This document shows positions 6,876 through 14,490 of a stretch of 20,041 nt of DNA, piece by piece. The notes beneath the pieces were generated by a model, which made no database searches, was not told where the DNA came from, and saw nothing but the letters and a program-made list of their open reading frames with translations. This DNA is from JBLHUT01 sp047629975. GTDB taxonomy: Bacteria; Pseudomonadota; Alphaproteobacteria; Rhodobacterales; Rhodobacteraceae. The position numbers and the translations under genes were made by a program. The stretch is from assembly GCA_047629975.1 (NCBI GenBank), contig JBLHUT010000027.1:1-20041 (forward strand). The letters are read 5' to 3'. Within the stretch, counting starts at the first letter, position 1. Each line of letters begins with the position of its first letter.

Positions 6876-8405
6876 TCACAGGAACAACGCGCCCCACACG
6901 GCACCAGCCCCCGCAGCAACGCCCACCACGAACCAGAACACCGAAACCCGTCTATGACGCGATGGTGGCGGGGACGGGCCACCACCTTGCCGGATTAGTA
7001 CGGCTTCGGCCATTTGGGGCAGCTTCGGACCGAATCGTGCCAGAATGCGCGCTGTTTTGGCCAGATCACGCAGCAACGCTTTGGGTCCGATATTCTCTTT
7101 GATATAGTCTTCGACGACTGGCGAGGCGACTTGCCAGATATTGATGTTAGGATTCAGGGATCGTGAAACGCCCTCGACCACAACCATTGTCCGCTGAAGC
7201 AGAATCAACTCGGTGCGCGTTTCCATCCCGAACCGCTCGGTTACCTCGAACAGATAAGCCAGCAGCCGCGCCATAGAAATCTGCGTCGCATCCATCCCGA
7301 AAATCGGTTCACCAACCGAACGGAGCGCGCGGGCGAATTCGTCGATATCCCGATCCGCAGGCACATATCCGGCCTCGAAATGCACCTCGGCCACGCGGCG
7401 ATAATCCTTACGGATAAAACCGAACAGAATCTCGGCATAGACCCGTCGCGTGTATTCATCCAACCGGCCCATAATGCCGAAATCAAGCGCGATGATATCG
7501 CCGTTTGCAGCGATCTTCAGGTTGCCCTGATGCATGTCGGCATGGAAGTATCCATCGCGCAGCGCGTGCTGCAAAAACAGCGTCAGTACGCGTTCACCCA
7601 ATGCCATACGGTCATGCCCTGCCGCGATAATCGCCGGCACATCATTGGCGGCGATCCCTTCAGCCCACTGCAACGTCATACACGCGCGCCCGGAAAGTGC
7701 CCATTTCACGCCCGGCACCTGAAAACCTTCGTCTTTTTCGGTATTCGCAGAGAATTCAGCCGCGGCAGAGCTTTCAAGCCGCAGATCCAGTTCGCCCATC
7801 ACGACCCCCTCGAAATGGGAGATCACCTCGGTGGGTCGCAAGCGGCGCGAGGACGGCGACAGCAATTCGATTGCAGATGCGACAAAGTAAAAGGCATCAA
7901 TATCCTTGCGAAAGTCACGCAGGATGTTGGGGCGCAGCACTTTTACGGCCACTTCTTCTCCGGTTGTGGCAACCCTTGCGCGGTGCACCTGTGCGATCGA
8001 GGCCGCGGCAACCGGCTCCGAAAACTCCGAAAACAATTTGTCGGCAGGAAATCCCAGATCAGCCGTCACCATTTTCAGCGCAACAGACCGCGAAAAGGGC
8101 GGAAGTTTGTCCTGTAGAACCTTTAACTGCATGGCCAGCTCGTCACCGACCACATCAGGGCGGGTCGAAAGGATCTGGCCAAATTTGATGTAAGCCGGTC
8201 CAAGAGCCGTCAGCGCACGGGTTGCAGGCGGCAAGTTCGGGTCCCCCTTCAACCCCAACCATTTAAACGGCCAGGCCAGCAAGCGCGCGGCAATCCGCAG
8301 GTTCGCAGGGGCTTGAAACGCTTCCAGTACGACGCCCATGGCGCCCGTCCGCTCAAGCGTTGCACCCGTCCGGATGAGACGCCAAAGATTGTGAGGGCCC
8401 CGCAA
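6876..8405 (-). CDS. ubiB: UbiB, ABC1/ADCK atypical kinase for ubiquinone synthesis
   Basis: This 509-residue member of the UbiB/ABC1/ADCK protein-kinase-like family shows the family hallmarks in order: KxGQ motif (KFGQ, 74-77), Ala-rich loop AAAS (133-136), ATP-binding lysine in AVKVLRP (155), HADMHQGNL (288-296) and the metal-binding DFG (308-310). One hydrophobic segment at the extreme C-terminus (about 489-509) should anchor it to the inner membrane. UbiB has ATPase activity and supports coenzyme Q biosynthesis, probably by mobilising lipid precursors rather than by hydroxylation. Translation appears to start at TTG 8405: it is one codon after the in-frame ubiE TAG, and the resulting MRGPHNLWRLIRTG opening is family-typical, whereas the next ATG (residue 23) would lose it. 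Co-transcribed with ubiE. Confidence 0.95.
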   Translation of the reverse strand: MRGPHNLWRLIRTGATLERTGAMGVVLEAFQAPANLRIAARLLAWPFKWLGLKGDPNLPPATRALTALGPAYIKFGQILSTRPDVVGDELAMQLKVLQDKLPPFSRSVALKMVTADLGFPADKLFSEFSEPVAAASIAQVHRARVATTGEEVAVKVLRPNILRDFRKDIDAFYFVASAIELLSPSSRRLRPTEVISHFEGVVMGELDLRLESSAAAEFSANTEKDEGFQVPGVKWALSGRACMTLQWAEGIAANDVPAIIAAGHDRMALGERVLTLFLQHALRDGYFHADMHQGNLKIAANGDIIALDFGIMGRLDEYTRRVYAEILFGFIRKDYRRVAEVHFEAGYVPADRDIDEFARALRSVGEPIFGMDATQISMARLLAYLFEVTERFGMETRTELILLQRTMVVVEGVSRSLNPNINIWQVASPVVEDYIKENIGPKALLRDLAKTARILARFGPKLPQMAEAVLIRQGGGPSPPPSRHRRVSVFWFVVGVAAGAGAVWGALFL

Positions 8406-8408
8406 CGC

Positions 8409-9161
8409 CTAGATCTTCCAGCCGGAGTGCAACGCGGCAACGCCCATTGTCAGATTGCGGTATTTCACCTGCTCGAAACCGGCAAGCCGGATCATGTCGG
8501 CGAATGTTTCCTGATCGGGAAACTGCCGGATCGATTCGACAAGGTATTGGTAACTGTCCCGATCTCCCGTCACGACCTGCCCCATCGCAGGGATCACGTT
8601 ATACGAATAACGGTCATAGGCCCATTGCATCGCCGGATTGGGAAGTTGGCTGAACTCCAGTACCATCAACCGTCCTCCCGGGCGCAGCACGCGGAAAGCC
8701 TCGTTCAACGCCTCCTGCACGCGGGTTACATTACGAATGCCAAAGCTGATGGTATAAACATCGAAGCTATTGTTTTCGAATGGCAATGCCATCGCATCGC
8801 CAACCATCCAGTCGAGTTGACCAGCCATTTTCTCGGCATCGGCCCGTTGCCGGCCTGCAATCAGCATCGGCTCTGTCAGATCGCAAACCATCGCGGTCGC
8901 CCCCGGGGCCCGCTTGAGAAAACGAAAAGCCACGTCGCCGGTTCCGCCCGCCACATCCAGCAATTTCTGTCCGGCGCGCGGTGCCAGCCAATCCATCATC
9001 GCGTCTTTCCACAAACGATGGACGCCACCACTCATGAGATCGTTCATGATGTCGTATTTCGAAGCAACGGATGAAAAAACCCCTTGAACCAATCCGGCCT
9101 TGTCTTCTTCGGCCACAGTTTGATTGCCAAAATGGGTGGTTTTCGCAGAGTGATCAGTCAT
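8409..9161 (-). CDS. ubiE: UbiE/COQ5 quinone C-methyltransferase
   Basis: This 250-residue class I SAM-dependent methyltransferase has SAM motif I LLDVAGGTGD (67-76), an acidic residue closing strand 2 (MVCDLTEPML, 91-100), GDAMALPF (121-128), and the UbiE signatures ISFGIRNV and LRPGGRLMVLEF. It methylates the ring carbon of the 2-polyprenyl-6-methoxy-benzoquinol intermediate in ubiquinone synthesis, and demethylmenaquinone where present. I chose ATG 9161 because MTDHSAKTTHFGNQTV is the normal UbiE start. The open frame extends about 100 codons further upstream only by running antisense through mutM. A promoter-like sequence lies at 9193-9220. ubiB follows three bases after the stop, as in many alphaproteobacteria. 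Confidence 0.97.
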   Translation of the reverse strand: MTDHSAKTTHFGNQTVAEEDKAGLVQGVFSSVASKYDIMNDLMSGGVHRLWKDAMMDWLAPRAGQKLLDVAGGTGDVAFRFLKRAPGATAMVCDLTEPMLIAGRQRADAEKMAGQLDWMVGDAMALPFENNSFDVYTISFGIRNVTRVQEALNEAFRVLRPGGRLMVLEFSQLPNPAMQWAYDRYSYNVIPAMGQVVTGDRDSYQYLVESIRQFPDQETFADMIRLAGFEQVKYRNLTMGVAALHSGWKI

Positions 9162-9192
9162 GGGGTCTTGCCGTTCCTTATGTCTGCCTTTC

Positions 9193-9220
9193 TTTATAGA
9201 CCGCAGAGCGCGGGTTACAA
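9193..9220 (-). promoter_or_regulatory. candidate sigma70-type promoter for ubiE-ubiB
   Basis: On the minus strand, TTGTAA (9215-9220) is followed after 16 bases by TATAAA (9193-9198), about 30 bases upstream of the ubiE ATG. The spacing and hexamers are a good sigma70-like match. It lies in the 88-base spacer between divergent ubiE and mutM. Confidence 0.6.
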
Positions 9221-9249
9221 TGGATGCGCCTCGCTGAACGGAGGCTCTC

Positions 9250-10101
9250 ATGCCAGAATTACCCGAAGTCGAGACGGTTCGCCGCGGACTGCTCCCCGTC
9301 ATGGAGGGCGAGGTCATCGCGCATGCCGACATCCGGCGGCCTGATCTTCGCTGGCCGCTTCCAGAACGGATGGCAGAGCGCCTGACAGGACAGCGGATCA
9401 TTGCCCTGCGACGCCGCTCGAAATACATTCTGGCCGATCTGTCGGGTGGCGAGACCCTGATCATCCATCTAGGAATGTCGGGCCGTATCCTGATTTCGGG
9501 GGATCCGTTGGGACAATTCCATCACGACCACCCCGCCCCCGCCAAGCATGACCATGTTGTATTCGACATGAAAAACGGCGCGCGCATTACCTATAACGAC
9601 GCACGCCGCTTTGGCGCGATGGACCTGATTGCCACTGTCGATCTGGACCGGCATCCGATGATTGCGCATCTCGGGCCCGAACCTTTGGGCAATTCATTTG
9701 ACGAATCCTATCTTGTCGCACGGTTTGCCGGGCGCAACACACCGGTGAAGTCGGCCCTGCTGGATCAACGCATTATCGCGGGTCTGGGCAACATTTATGT
9801 TTGCGAAGTGCTGCATCGTGCAAAAATTTCGCCCAAAAGAAAGGCCGGAAACATTGCCGCCCCGCGGGTTGCCGAGCTGGTTCCGATCATTCGGACGGTC
9901 CTGTCAGAAGCCATTGATGCAGGCGGGTCTTCATTGAAGGATTACCGCCAAACCGATGGAGAACTTGGCTATTTTCAGCATTCGTTCCGCGTCTATGACC
10001 GTGAGGGGGCGCCCTGTGTAACCCAAGGCTGTAGTGGCCAGATACAGCGAATCGTTCAGTCCGGACGATCCTCTTTCTATTGCACGCAATGTCAAAGATA
10101 G
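9250..10101 (+). CDS. mutM: MutM/Fpg formamidopyrimidine-DNA glycosylase
   Basis: This 283-residue bifunctional DNA glycosylase/AP lyase removes 8-oxoguanine and FaPy lesions in base excision repair. It starts with the invariant MPELPEVETVRRGL: Pro2 is the catalytic nucleophile once the Met is removed, and Glu3 and Glu6 are present. Lys58 in RRRSKYIL is the conserved DNA-contact lysine. The helix-two-turns-helix region includes QRIIAGLGNIYVCEVL, and the C-terminal zinc finger has Cys256, Cys261, Cys278 and Cys281, with the GRSSFYC loop arginine. Length is standard. GGAG lies a few bases before the ATG. Divergent from ubiE; the enoyl-CoA hydratase follows after 64 bases. Confidence 0.98.
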   Translation: MPELPEVETVRRGLLPVMEGEVIAHADIRRPDLRWPLPERMAERLTGQRIIALRRRSKYILADLSGGETLIIHLGMSGRILISGDPLGQFHHDHPAPAKHDHVVFDMKNGARITYNDARRFGAMDLIATVDLDRHPMIAHLGPEPLGNSFDESYLVARFAGRNTPVKSALLDQRIIAGLGNIYVCEVLHRAKISPKRKAGNIAAPRVAELVPIIRTVLSEAIDAGGSSLKDYRQTDGELGYFQHSFRVYDREGAPCVTQGCSGQIQRIVQSGRSSFYCTQCQR

Positions 10102-10165
10102 CTTGAAACCGTCCGCTCGAGTGATAACCCTCGGACACTAGCGCAACAGAGGAAGGCTCGGCCAC

Positions 10166-10942
10166 ATGGCATTTGAGACACTTATCGTCGAGGTTGCAGA
10201 TCACATCTGCCTGATAAAACTGAATCGTCCGGACGCGCTGAATGCGCTGAACGCTCAATTGCTGGGCGAATTGGCACAGGCATTCAAAGAGGCGCAGGCC
10301 TCTGACAAAGTGCGCTGCATCGTACTGACCGGCTCCGAAAAGGCTTTTGCCGCCGGCGCGGACATCAGCGAGATGGCGGAAAAAAGCTTCGTCGATGTGT
10401 TTGGCTCAGACATGTTCGGCAACGAGGTCGATCAGATCCTGCGCTGTCGCAAACCCGTTATTGCGGCTGTGGCAGGCTATGCTCTGGGCGGCGGCTGCGA
10501 GCTTGCGATGATTTGCGATTTCATCATCGCGGCCGACACCGCAAAATTCGGCCAACCTGAAATCAACCTTGGCGTTGTTGCGGGCCTTGGCGGGACACAG
10601 CGCCTGACCCGCTTTGTGGGGAAGTCCAAATCGATGGATATGCATCTGACCGGGCGGTTTATGGATGCCGCCGAGGCAGAGCGCTCCGGGCTTGTCAGCC
10701 GTGTCGTACCCGCCAAGAAACTGATCGAGGAAGCAATGAGTGCTGCCGGAAAGATCGCCCAGAAATCAGCTTTGACAGCCATGGCCGTCAAGGAGGCTGT
10801 CAATCGCTCCTACGAGGTTCCGTTGAACGAAGGGCTGCTTTTCGAGCGGCGTCTTTTCCACGCACTTTTCGCCACAGAGGACCAAACCGAGGGCATGTCG
10901 GCGTTCCTTGAAAAGCGCGAGCCGCAATTCCGTGACAAATGA
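10166..10942 (+). CDS. Enoyl-CoA hydratase (crotonase family)
   Basis: This 258-residue crotonase-fold protein is expected to hydrate trans-2-enoyl-CoA to 3-hydroxyacyl-CoA in fatty-acid or amino-acid catabolism. Both catalytic glutamates are present: Glu112 in GYALGGGCELAMICD and Glu132 in FGQPEINLG. The oxyanion-hole segments AGADI (63-67) and ALGGG (106-110) are intact. Two acidic catalytic residues favour a true hydratase over an isomerase or other crotonase relative. The fine substrate range cannot be read from sequence, so no gene symbol is given. AGGAAGG lies nine bases before the ATG. Directly after the stop, a 6-base-pair hairpin (AACGGC-AAAA-GCCGTT, 10942-10957) may help end the transcript; it overlaps the putative rpsT -35. 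Confidence 0.95.
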   Translation: MAFETLIVEVADHICLIKLNRPDALNALNAQLLGELAQAFKEAQASDKVRCIVLTGSEKAFAAGADISEMAEKSFVDVFGSDMFGNEVDQILRCRKPVIAAVAGYALGGGCELAMICDFIIAADTAKFGQPEINLGVVAGLGGTQRLTRFVGKSKSMDMHLTGRFMDAAEAERSGLVSRVVPAKKLIEEAMSAAGKIAQKSALTAMAVKEAVNRSYEVPLNEGLLFERRLFHALFATEDQTEGMSAFLEKREPQFRDK

Positions 10943-10955
10943 ACGGCAAAAGCCG

Positions 10956-10984
10956 TTGACTCATCGCCCTGTCGCGCCTAGAAG
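10956..10984 (+). promoter_or_regulatory. candidate rpsT promoter
   Basis: TTGACT (10956-10961) is followed after a 17-base spacer by TAGAAG (10979-10984), about 43 bases before the rpsT ATG. The -35 is strong and the -10 matches TATAAT at four of six positions. The position fits a separate promoter for this highly expressed monocistronic gene. Confidence 0.5.
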
Positions 10985-11027
10985 CGCATCTTCTGAATAA
11001 CTCTTCGATAGCCAGGATCCGTAACAC

Positions 11028-11294
11028 ATGGCAAACACGCCTCAGGCCAAGAAACGCGCCCGCCAGACCGAGCGCCGTACCGCAGTAAACAAAGCGCGTC
11101 GTTCACGCATCCGGACCTTCATCCGCAAGGTCGAAGAAGCGATCGAAACGGGTGACGCGACCGCAGCAAAAGACGCATTGCGCATTGCACAACCAGAGTT
11201 GATGCGCGGCGTAACGAGAGGCGTAGTTCACAAGAACACCGCTTCGCGCAAGATTTCACGGCTTTCCTCACGTGTGAAAGCCATCGGCGCCTAA
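11028..11294 (+). CDS. rpsT: 30S ribosomal protein S20
   Basis: This 88-residue, very basic helical protein opens MANTPQAKKRARQTERRTAVNKARRSRIRTFIRKVE and ends SRKISRLSSRVKAIGA, typical of bacterial S20. S20 binds 16S rRNA early in 30S assembly. Length is normal. It is followed by a strong intrinsic terminator, so it appears monocistronic. Placement immediately upstream of dnaA is a common alphaproteobacterial arrangement. The bases before the ATG (CCAGGATCCGTAACAC) include AGGA as a modest ribosome binding site. Confidence 0.99.
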   Translation: MANTPQAKKRARQTERRTAVNKARRSRIRTFIRKVEEAIETGDATAAKDALRIAQPELMRGVTRGVVHKNTASRKISRLSSRVKAIGA

Positions 11295-11315
11295 TTTTTA
11301 GGTCCATCAAGTTTT

Positions 11316-11349
11316 ATGAGCGCCCCCGTTTCGGGGGCGCTCATTTTTT
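11316..11349 (+). terminator. strong intrinsic terminator of rpsT
   Basis: Perfect 13-base-pair stem (ATGAGCGCCCCCG at 11316-11328, mirrored at 11332-11344) with a TTT loop and a T tract to 11349. It lies 22 bases after the rpsT stop and is the clearest terminator in the window. Confidence 0.95.
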
Positions 11350-11807
11350 GTGTGCGTTTTACCGGGTAGCCTTATTTTTAAAGCTTTCAGGCACCTTAGC
11401 GGATTCGGCACAACAAAGACTGAGTCAAGATCAAAGGTTGATTGCGCGGCGTGAACCTCCGTTGGTAAATTGATCTCGCGATTGATTCCATTCGGGGGAC
11501 ATGGGTTTTGTTTCGTGGCAATGCTTTTCGGGAGCGGAAGCCATATCAGGAACAGCCCTTTGGCAAGAAGTGTGTTGATTTTCAACATGCTCCTTGTGAT
11601 TTCTGGTGCGGGCTATATTGACCCTACTCCATGTCCAAAATGACAATGTTCAAAGGACGCAGTGCCATCTCGGCATTCTGTCCCGAACTGTGTGCTGCGC
11701 GGGAAAAGCCTTGATAGGCTTGACTGTGCCGACGGTTGGTTTTTGCGCGCGTGAATAATTTATCGGGGCTGCTGCCTGTCCCGATGTGTATGGGACGGAT
11801 TGAAAGA
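11350..11807 (+). other. 458-base rpsT-dnaA spacer, presumed dnaA regulatory region
   Basis: I find no gene here and no DnaA-box (TTATCCACA-like) cluster, so I do not call an origin. It holds two small perfect hairpins: TGTTGA-TTT-TCAACA (11573-11587) and AAGCCT-TGAT-AGGCTT (11706-11721). A TATATT (11614-11619) could be a -10, but no well-spaced -35 was found. Being less GC-rich than the genes on either side, it is the likely site of dnaA transcription control. Confidence 0.5.
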
Positions 11808-13193
11808 ATGACGGACGACAGCTGGGGGTGTGTGCGCGAGGATCTTATTGAGACGGTCGGACGTAACAATTACCTCACGTGGATAGAGCCCCTCAAGTAC
11901 GACGGGATGTCCGAAGGAGTTGCAAGATTTCTGGTCCCGACCAACTTTATCGGAACGTGGGTGTCCCGTAATTTCGGGGACCACATCATCCAGAAGTTGG
12001 TGACGACGGGACAGGTTGTCGACCGCCTTGAGTTTACCGTGCCAAGACCTTCGGGGGTACGCCCGCAAAAAACGGATGCGACGACCGCTGGTGCCGCGCA
12101 TCCTGTGACCCCGTCAAGGGCCCGCACAACACCCGAGAAAGCCGCCGGAGAGTTGCCCGGCGCGCCCCTCGACAGCCGGTTCACATTCGACAGCTTTGTT
12201 GTCGGCAAGCCCAACGAGCTTGCCCATGCCGCCGCGCGCCGTGTCGCCGAAGGCGGGCGCGTGTCGTTCAACCCGCTTTTCCTTTATGGTGGTGTCGGGC
12301 TTGGCAAGACGCACCTCATGCATGCGATTGCGTGGATGTTGCAAAGCGAGCGACCCGATCTGCGGGTGGTCTATCTGTCGGCAGAGCAATTCATGTACCG
12401 CTTTGTACAAGCCCTGCGTGAGCGCAATATCATGGAGTTCAAGGAAATGTTCCGCTCCGTCGATGTGCTCATGGTCGACGATGTACAGTTTATCGCGGGC
12501 AAGGACAGCACGCAGGAAGAGTTCTTTCACACCTTCAACGCGCTTGTGGACCAGAACAAACAGATCATCATCTCTGCCGATCGCGCCCCCGGAGAGATCA
12601 AGGAACTTCAGGACCGGATAGCCTCGCGGTTGCAGTGCGGACTGGTGGTTGACCTGCACCCTACCGATTATGAATTGCGGCTGGGTATCCTTCAGCAAAA
12701 GGTACTGCTGTACCGCGAACAATATCGTGGCCTTGTCATTGCCAACGGGGTTCTTGAATTTCTGGCCCACCGGATTTCGAACAACGTGCGCGTGCTCGAA
12801 GGTGCCTTGACCAAGCTGTTTGCTTTTGCCTCGCTTGTCGGGCGCGAAATCACGCTGGAACTGACACAGGATTGTCTGGCCGATGTGCTGCGGGCCAGTG
12901 ACCGTAAGGTCACTGTCGAAGAAATCCAGCGGCGTGTCAGCGAGCATTACAACATGCGCATGTCTGACATGATCGGCCCGAAACGGCACCGGACAATTGC
13001 CCGCCCGCGACAGATGGCGATGTATCTGTCCAAGCAACTGACAAGCAGGTCCTTGCCCGAAATCGGGCGTCGCTTTGGCGGCCGCGATCACACGACGGTC
13101 ATGCATGCGGTCAAACGCATTGACGAGCTGAAAGCTGTCGACAATCAGATCGCAGAAGATCTGGAATTGCTGCGCCGCATGCTTGAGGCGTAA
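11808..13193 (+). CDS. dnaA: DnaA, chromosomal replication initiator ATPase
   Basis: This 461-residue DnaA has domain I (1-80, MTDDSWGCVREDLIETVGRNNYLTWIEPL type) and a short variable linker rich in Thr/Ala/Arg (about 80-120). The AAA+ domain III follows, with Walker A GGVGLGKTH (161-169), Walker B MVDD (222-225) and sensor/arginine-finger regions. Domain IV has the DNA-binding signature GGRDHTTVMHAV (424-435). ATP-DnaA unwinds oriC and loads the helicase. I chose ATG 11808 because the family N-terminus begins there. A TTG 72 bases upstream keeps the frame open but adds non-family sequence. The ribosome binding site is weak (GAAAGA). dnaN follows after 108 bases. Confidence 0.98.
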   Translation: MTDDSWGCVREDLIETVGRNNYLTWIEPLKYDGMSEGVARFLVPTNFIGTWVSRNFGDHIIQKLVTTGQVVDRLEFTVPRPSGVRPQKTDATTAGAAHPVTPSRARTTPEKAAGELPGAPLDSRFTFDSFVVGKPNELAHAAARRVAEGGRVSFNPLFLYGGVGLGKTHLMHAIAWMLQSERPDLRVVYLSAEQFMYRFVQALRERNIMEFKEMFRSVDVLMVDDVQFIAGKDSTQEEFFHTFNALVDQNKQIIISADRAPGEIKELQDRIASRLQCGLVVDLHPTDYELRLGILQQKVLLYREQYRGLVIANGVLEFLAHRISNNVRVLEGALTKLFAFASLVGREITLELTQDCLADVLRASDRKVTVEEIQRRVSEHYNMRMSDMIGPKRHRTIARPRQMAMYLSKQLTSRSLPEIGRRFGGRDHTTVMHAVKRIDELKAVDNQIAEDLELLRRMLEA

Positions 13194-13203
13194 CGACATC
13201 CGG

Positions 13204-13256
13204 TTGACGCCCCCGTCAATCCATTCAAAGGTTAATTAGTGACTTGTAAGGGGGCG
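13204..13256 (+). promoter_or_regulatory. competing hairpins between dnaA and dnaN
   Basis: Just after the dnaA stop, TTGACG-CCCC-CGTCAA (13204-13219) forms a perfect 6-base-pair hairpin. Its inner CGCCCCC (13208-13214) is also exactly complementary to GGGGGCG (13250-13256) further on. The two pairings exclude each other, a layout compatible with attenuation or an RNA-stability element between dnaA and dnaN, but it could be chance in GC-rich DNA. No T tract follows. Confidence 0.35.
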
Positions 13257-13301
13257 CAGAACCGATAAGGTCGACCTCCCGACGATACCCGGAGCGGACA
13301 G

Positions 13302-14420
13302 ATGAAGATCAGCATTGAACGTGGCAACCTCCTCAAGGCAGTGTCTCAGGCCCAGTCGGTTGTGGAGAGGCGAAACACGATTCCGATTTTGGCAAACGTG
13401 CTGATAGAGGCCGATGGTGACACCGTCAGCTTTCGGGCGACAGACCTTGATATCGAGGTAGTGGACAAGGCACCTGCACAGGTCGAGCGGGCCGGAGCAA
13501 CCACCGTGTCTGCTGTAATGCTTCATGAAATCGTGCGCAAACTACCGGACGGGGCGCTTGTGAAGTTGACCGATGACGGTGCTTCGGGCCGGCTGACGGT
13601 CGAGGCGGGGCGCTCGAACTTTTCGCTCGCAACACTCCCGCGCGAAGACTTTCCCGTGATGGCGACCTCCGAGTACACCTCGAATTTTACCGCGCCCGCG
13701 CCCGTGTTGCGCCGGTTGTTCGACAAGTCCAAATTCGCGATCTCGACCGAAGAAACCCGCTACTATCTAAACGGCGTCTACATGCATGTCGCTGACGGCG
13801 AAGGCGGGCGGGTGCTGCGCTGCGTGGCGACAGATGGCCACCGGCTTGCCCGAATTGATGCAGAATTACCACACGGCGCAGAAACAATGCCCGGCGTGAT
13901 CGTGCCGCGTAAAACAGTCGGCGAGATGCGCAAACTGCTGGATGACGACAACGCATTGATCGCCGTATCTGTCTCGGAAACGAAAGTCCGCTTTGCCACG
14001 CCGGAAATCACGCTGACATCCAAGGTCATCGACGGGACCTTTCCCGATTACACCCGCGTGATCCCCACCGGCAACACCCGCAAGCTTGAAGTAGACGCGA
14101 GCGATTTCGCCAAGGCCGTAGACCGCGTGGCAACGGTGTCTTCCGAACGGTCGCGCGCTGTGAAGCTGACAATCGAGGACGACCGCCTGATTTTGTCGGT
14201 TAATGCCCCTGACAGCGGCGCCGCCGAAGAAGAACTGGCCGTGGCCTATAACGACGAGCGGCTCGAGATAGGTTTCAACGCGAAGTACCTTCAGGAAATC
14301 GCCAGTCAGGTTGATCGCGAGAATGCCGTTTTTATGTTCAACTCCGCAGGGGACCCGACGCTGATGCGCGAAGGGTCCGACCTTTCGGCAGTTTATGTCG
14401 TCATGCCGATGCGGGTATAG
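13302..14420 (+). CDS. dnaN: DNA polymerase III beta subunit (sliding clamp)
   Basis: This 372-residue beta clamp opens MKISIERGNLLKAVSQAQSV, followed by RRNTIPILANVLIEA and ATDLDIEV, and ends YVVMPMRV, the classic C-terminus lining the partner-binding cleft. Three repeated clamp domains fit the length. The homodimer encircles DNA and tethers polymerase III and repair enzymes. GGAG lies seven bases before the ATG. It sits in the conserved order dnaA-dnaN-recF-gyrB. No anomalies. Confidence 0.99.
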   Translation: MKISIERGNLLKAVSQAQSVVERRNTIPILANVLIEADGDTVSFRATDLDIEVVDKAPAQVERAGATTVSAVMLHEIVRKLPDGALVKLTDDGASGRLTVEAGRSNFSLATLPREDFPVMATSEYTSNFTAPAPVLRRLFDKSKFAISTEETRYYLNGVYMHVADGEGGRVLRCVATDGHRLARIDAELPHGAETMPGVIVPRKTVGEMRKLLDDDNALIAVSVSETKVRFATPEITLTSKVIDGTFPDYTRVIPTGNTRKLEVDASDFAKAVDRVATVSSERSRAVKLTIEDDRLILSVNAPDSGAAEEELAVAYNDERLEIGFNAKYLQEIASQVDRENAVFMFNSAGDPTLMREGSDLSAVYVVMPMRV

Positions 14421-14490
14421 CACCAGGCTTTTGCGGCTTACGCCAGTGGCGCAGCCCTGTTCACCGGATCCATGAGAAGGAGGAGGCGCA

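Noticed and set aside
9162..9464. N-terminal extension of ubiE by about 100 codons
   Set aside because: Runs antisense through the mutM start, and normal UbiE length and opening begin at 9161.
11350..11807. Possible oriC upstream of dnaA
   Set aside because: No TTATCCACA-like DnaA boxes or AT-rich repeat array seen on either strand; being next to dnaA is not enough in alphaproteobacteria.
12114..13199. 361-codon minus-strand frame opposite dnaA
   Set aside because: Exactly antisense to conserved DnaA domains III and IV; its openness follows from codon bias of the dnaA strand.
14421..14490. tRNA or small RNA in the dnaN-recF gap
   Set aside because: Too short and no cloverleaf; only weak chance pairings.
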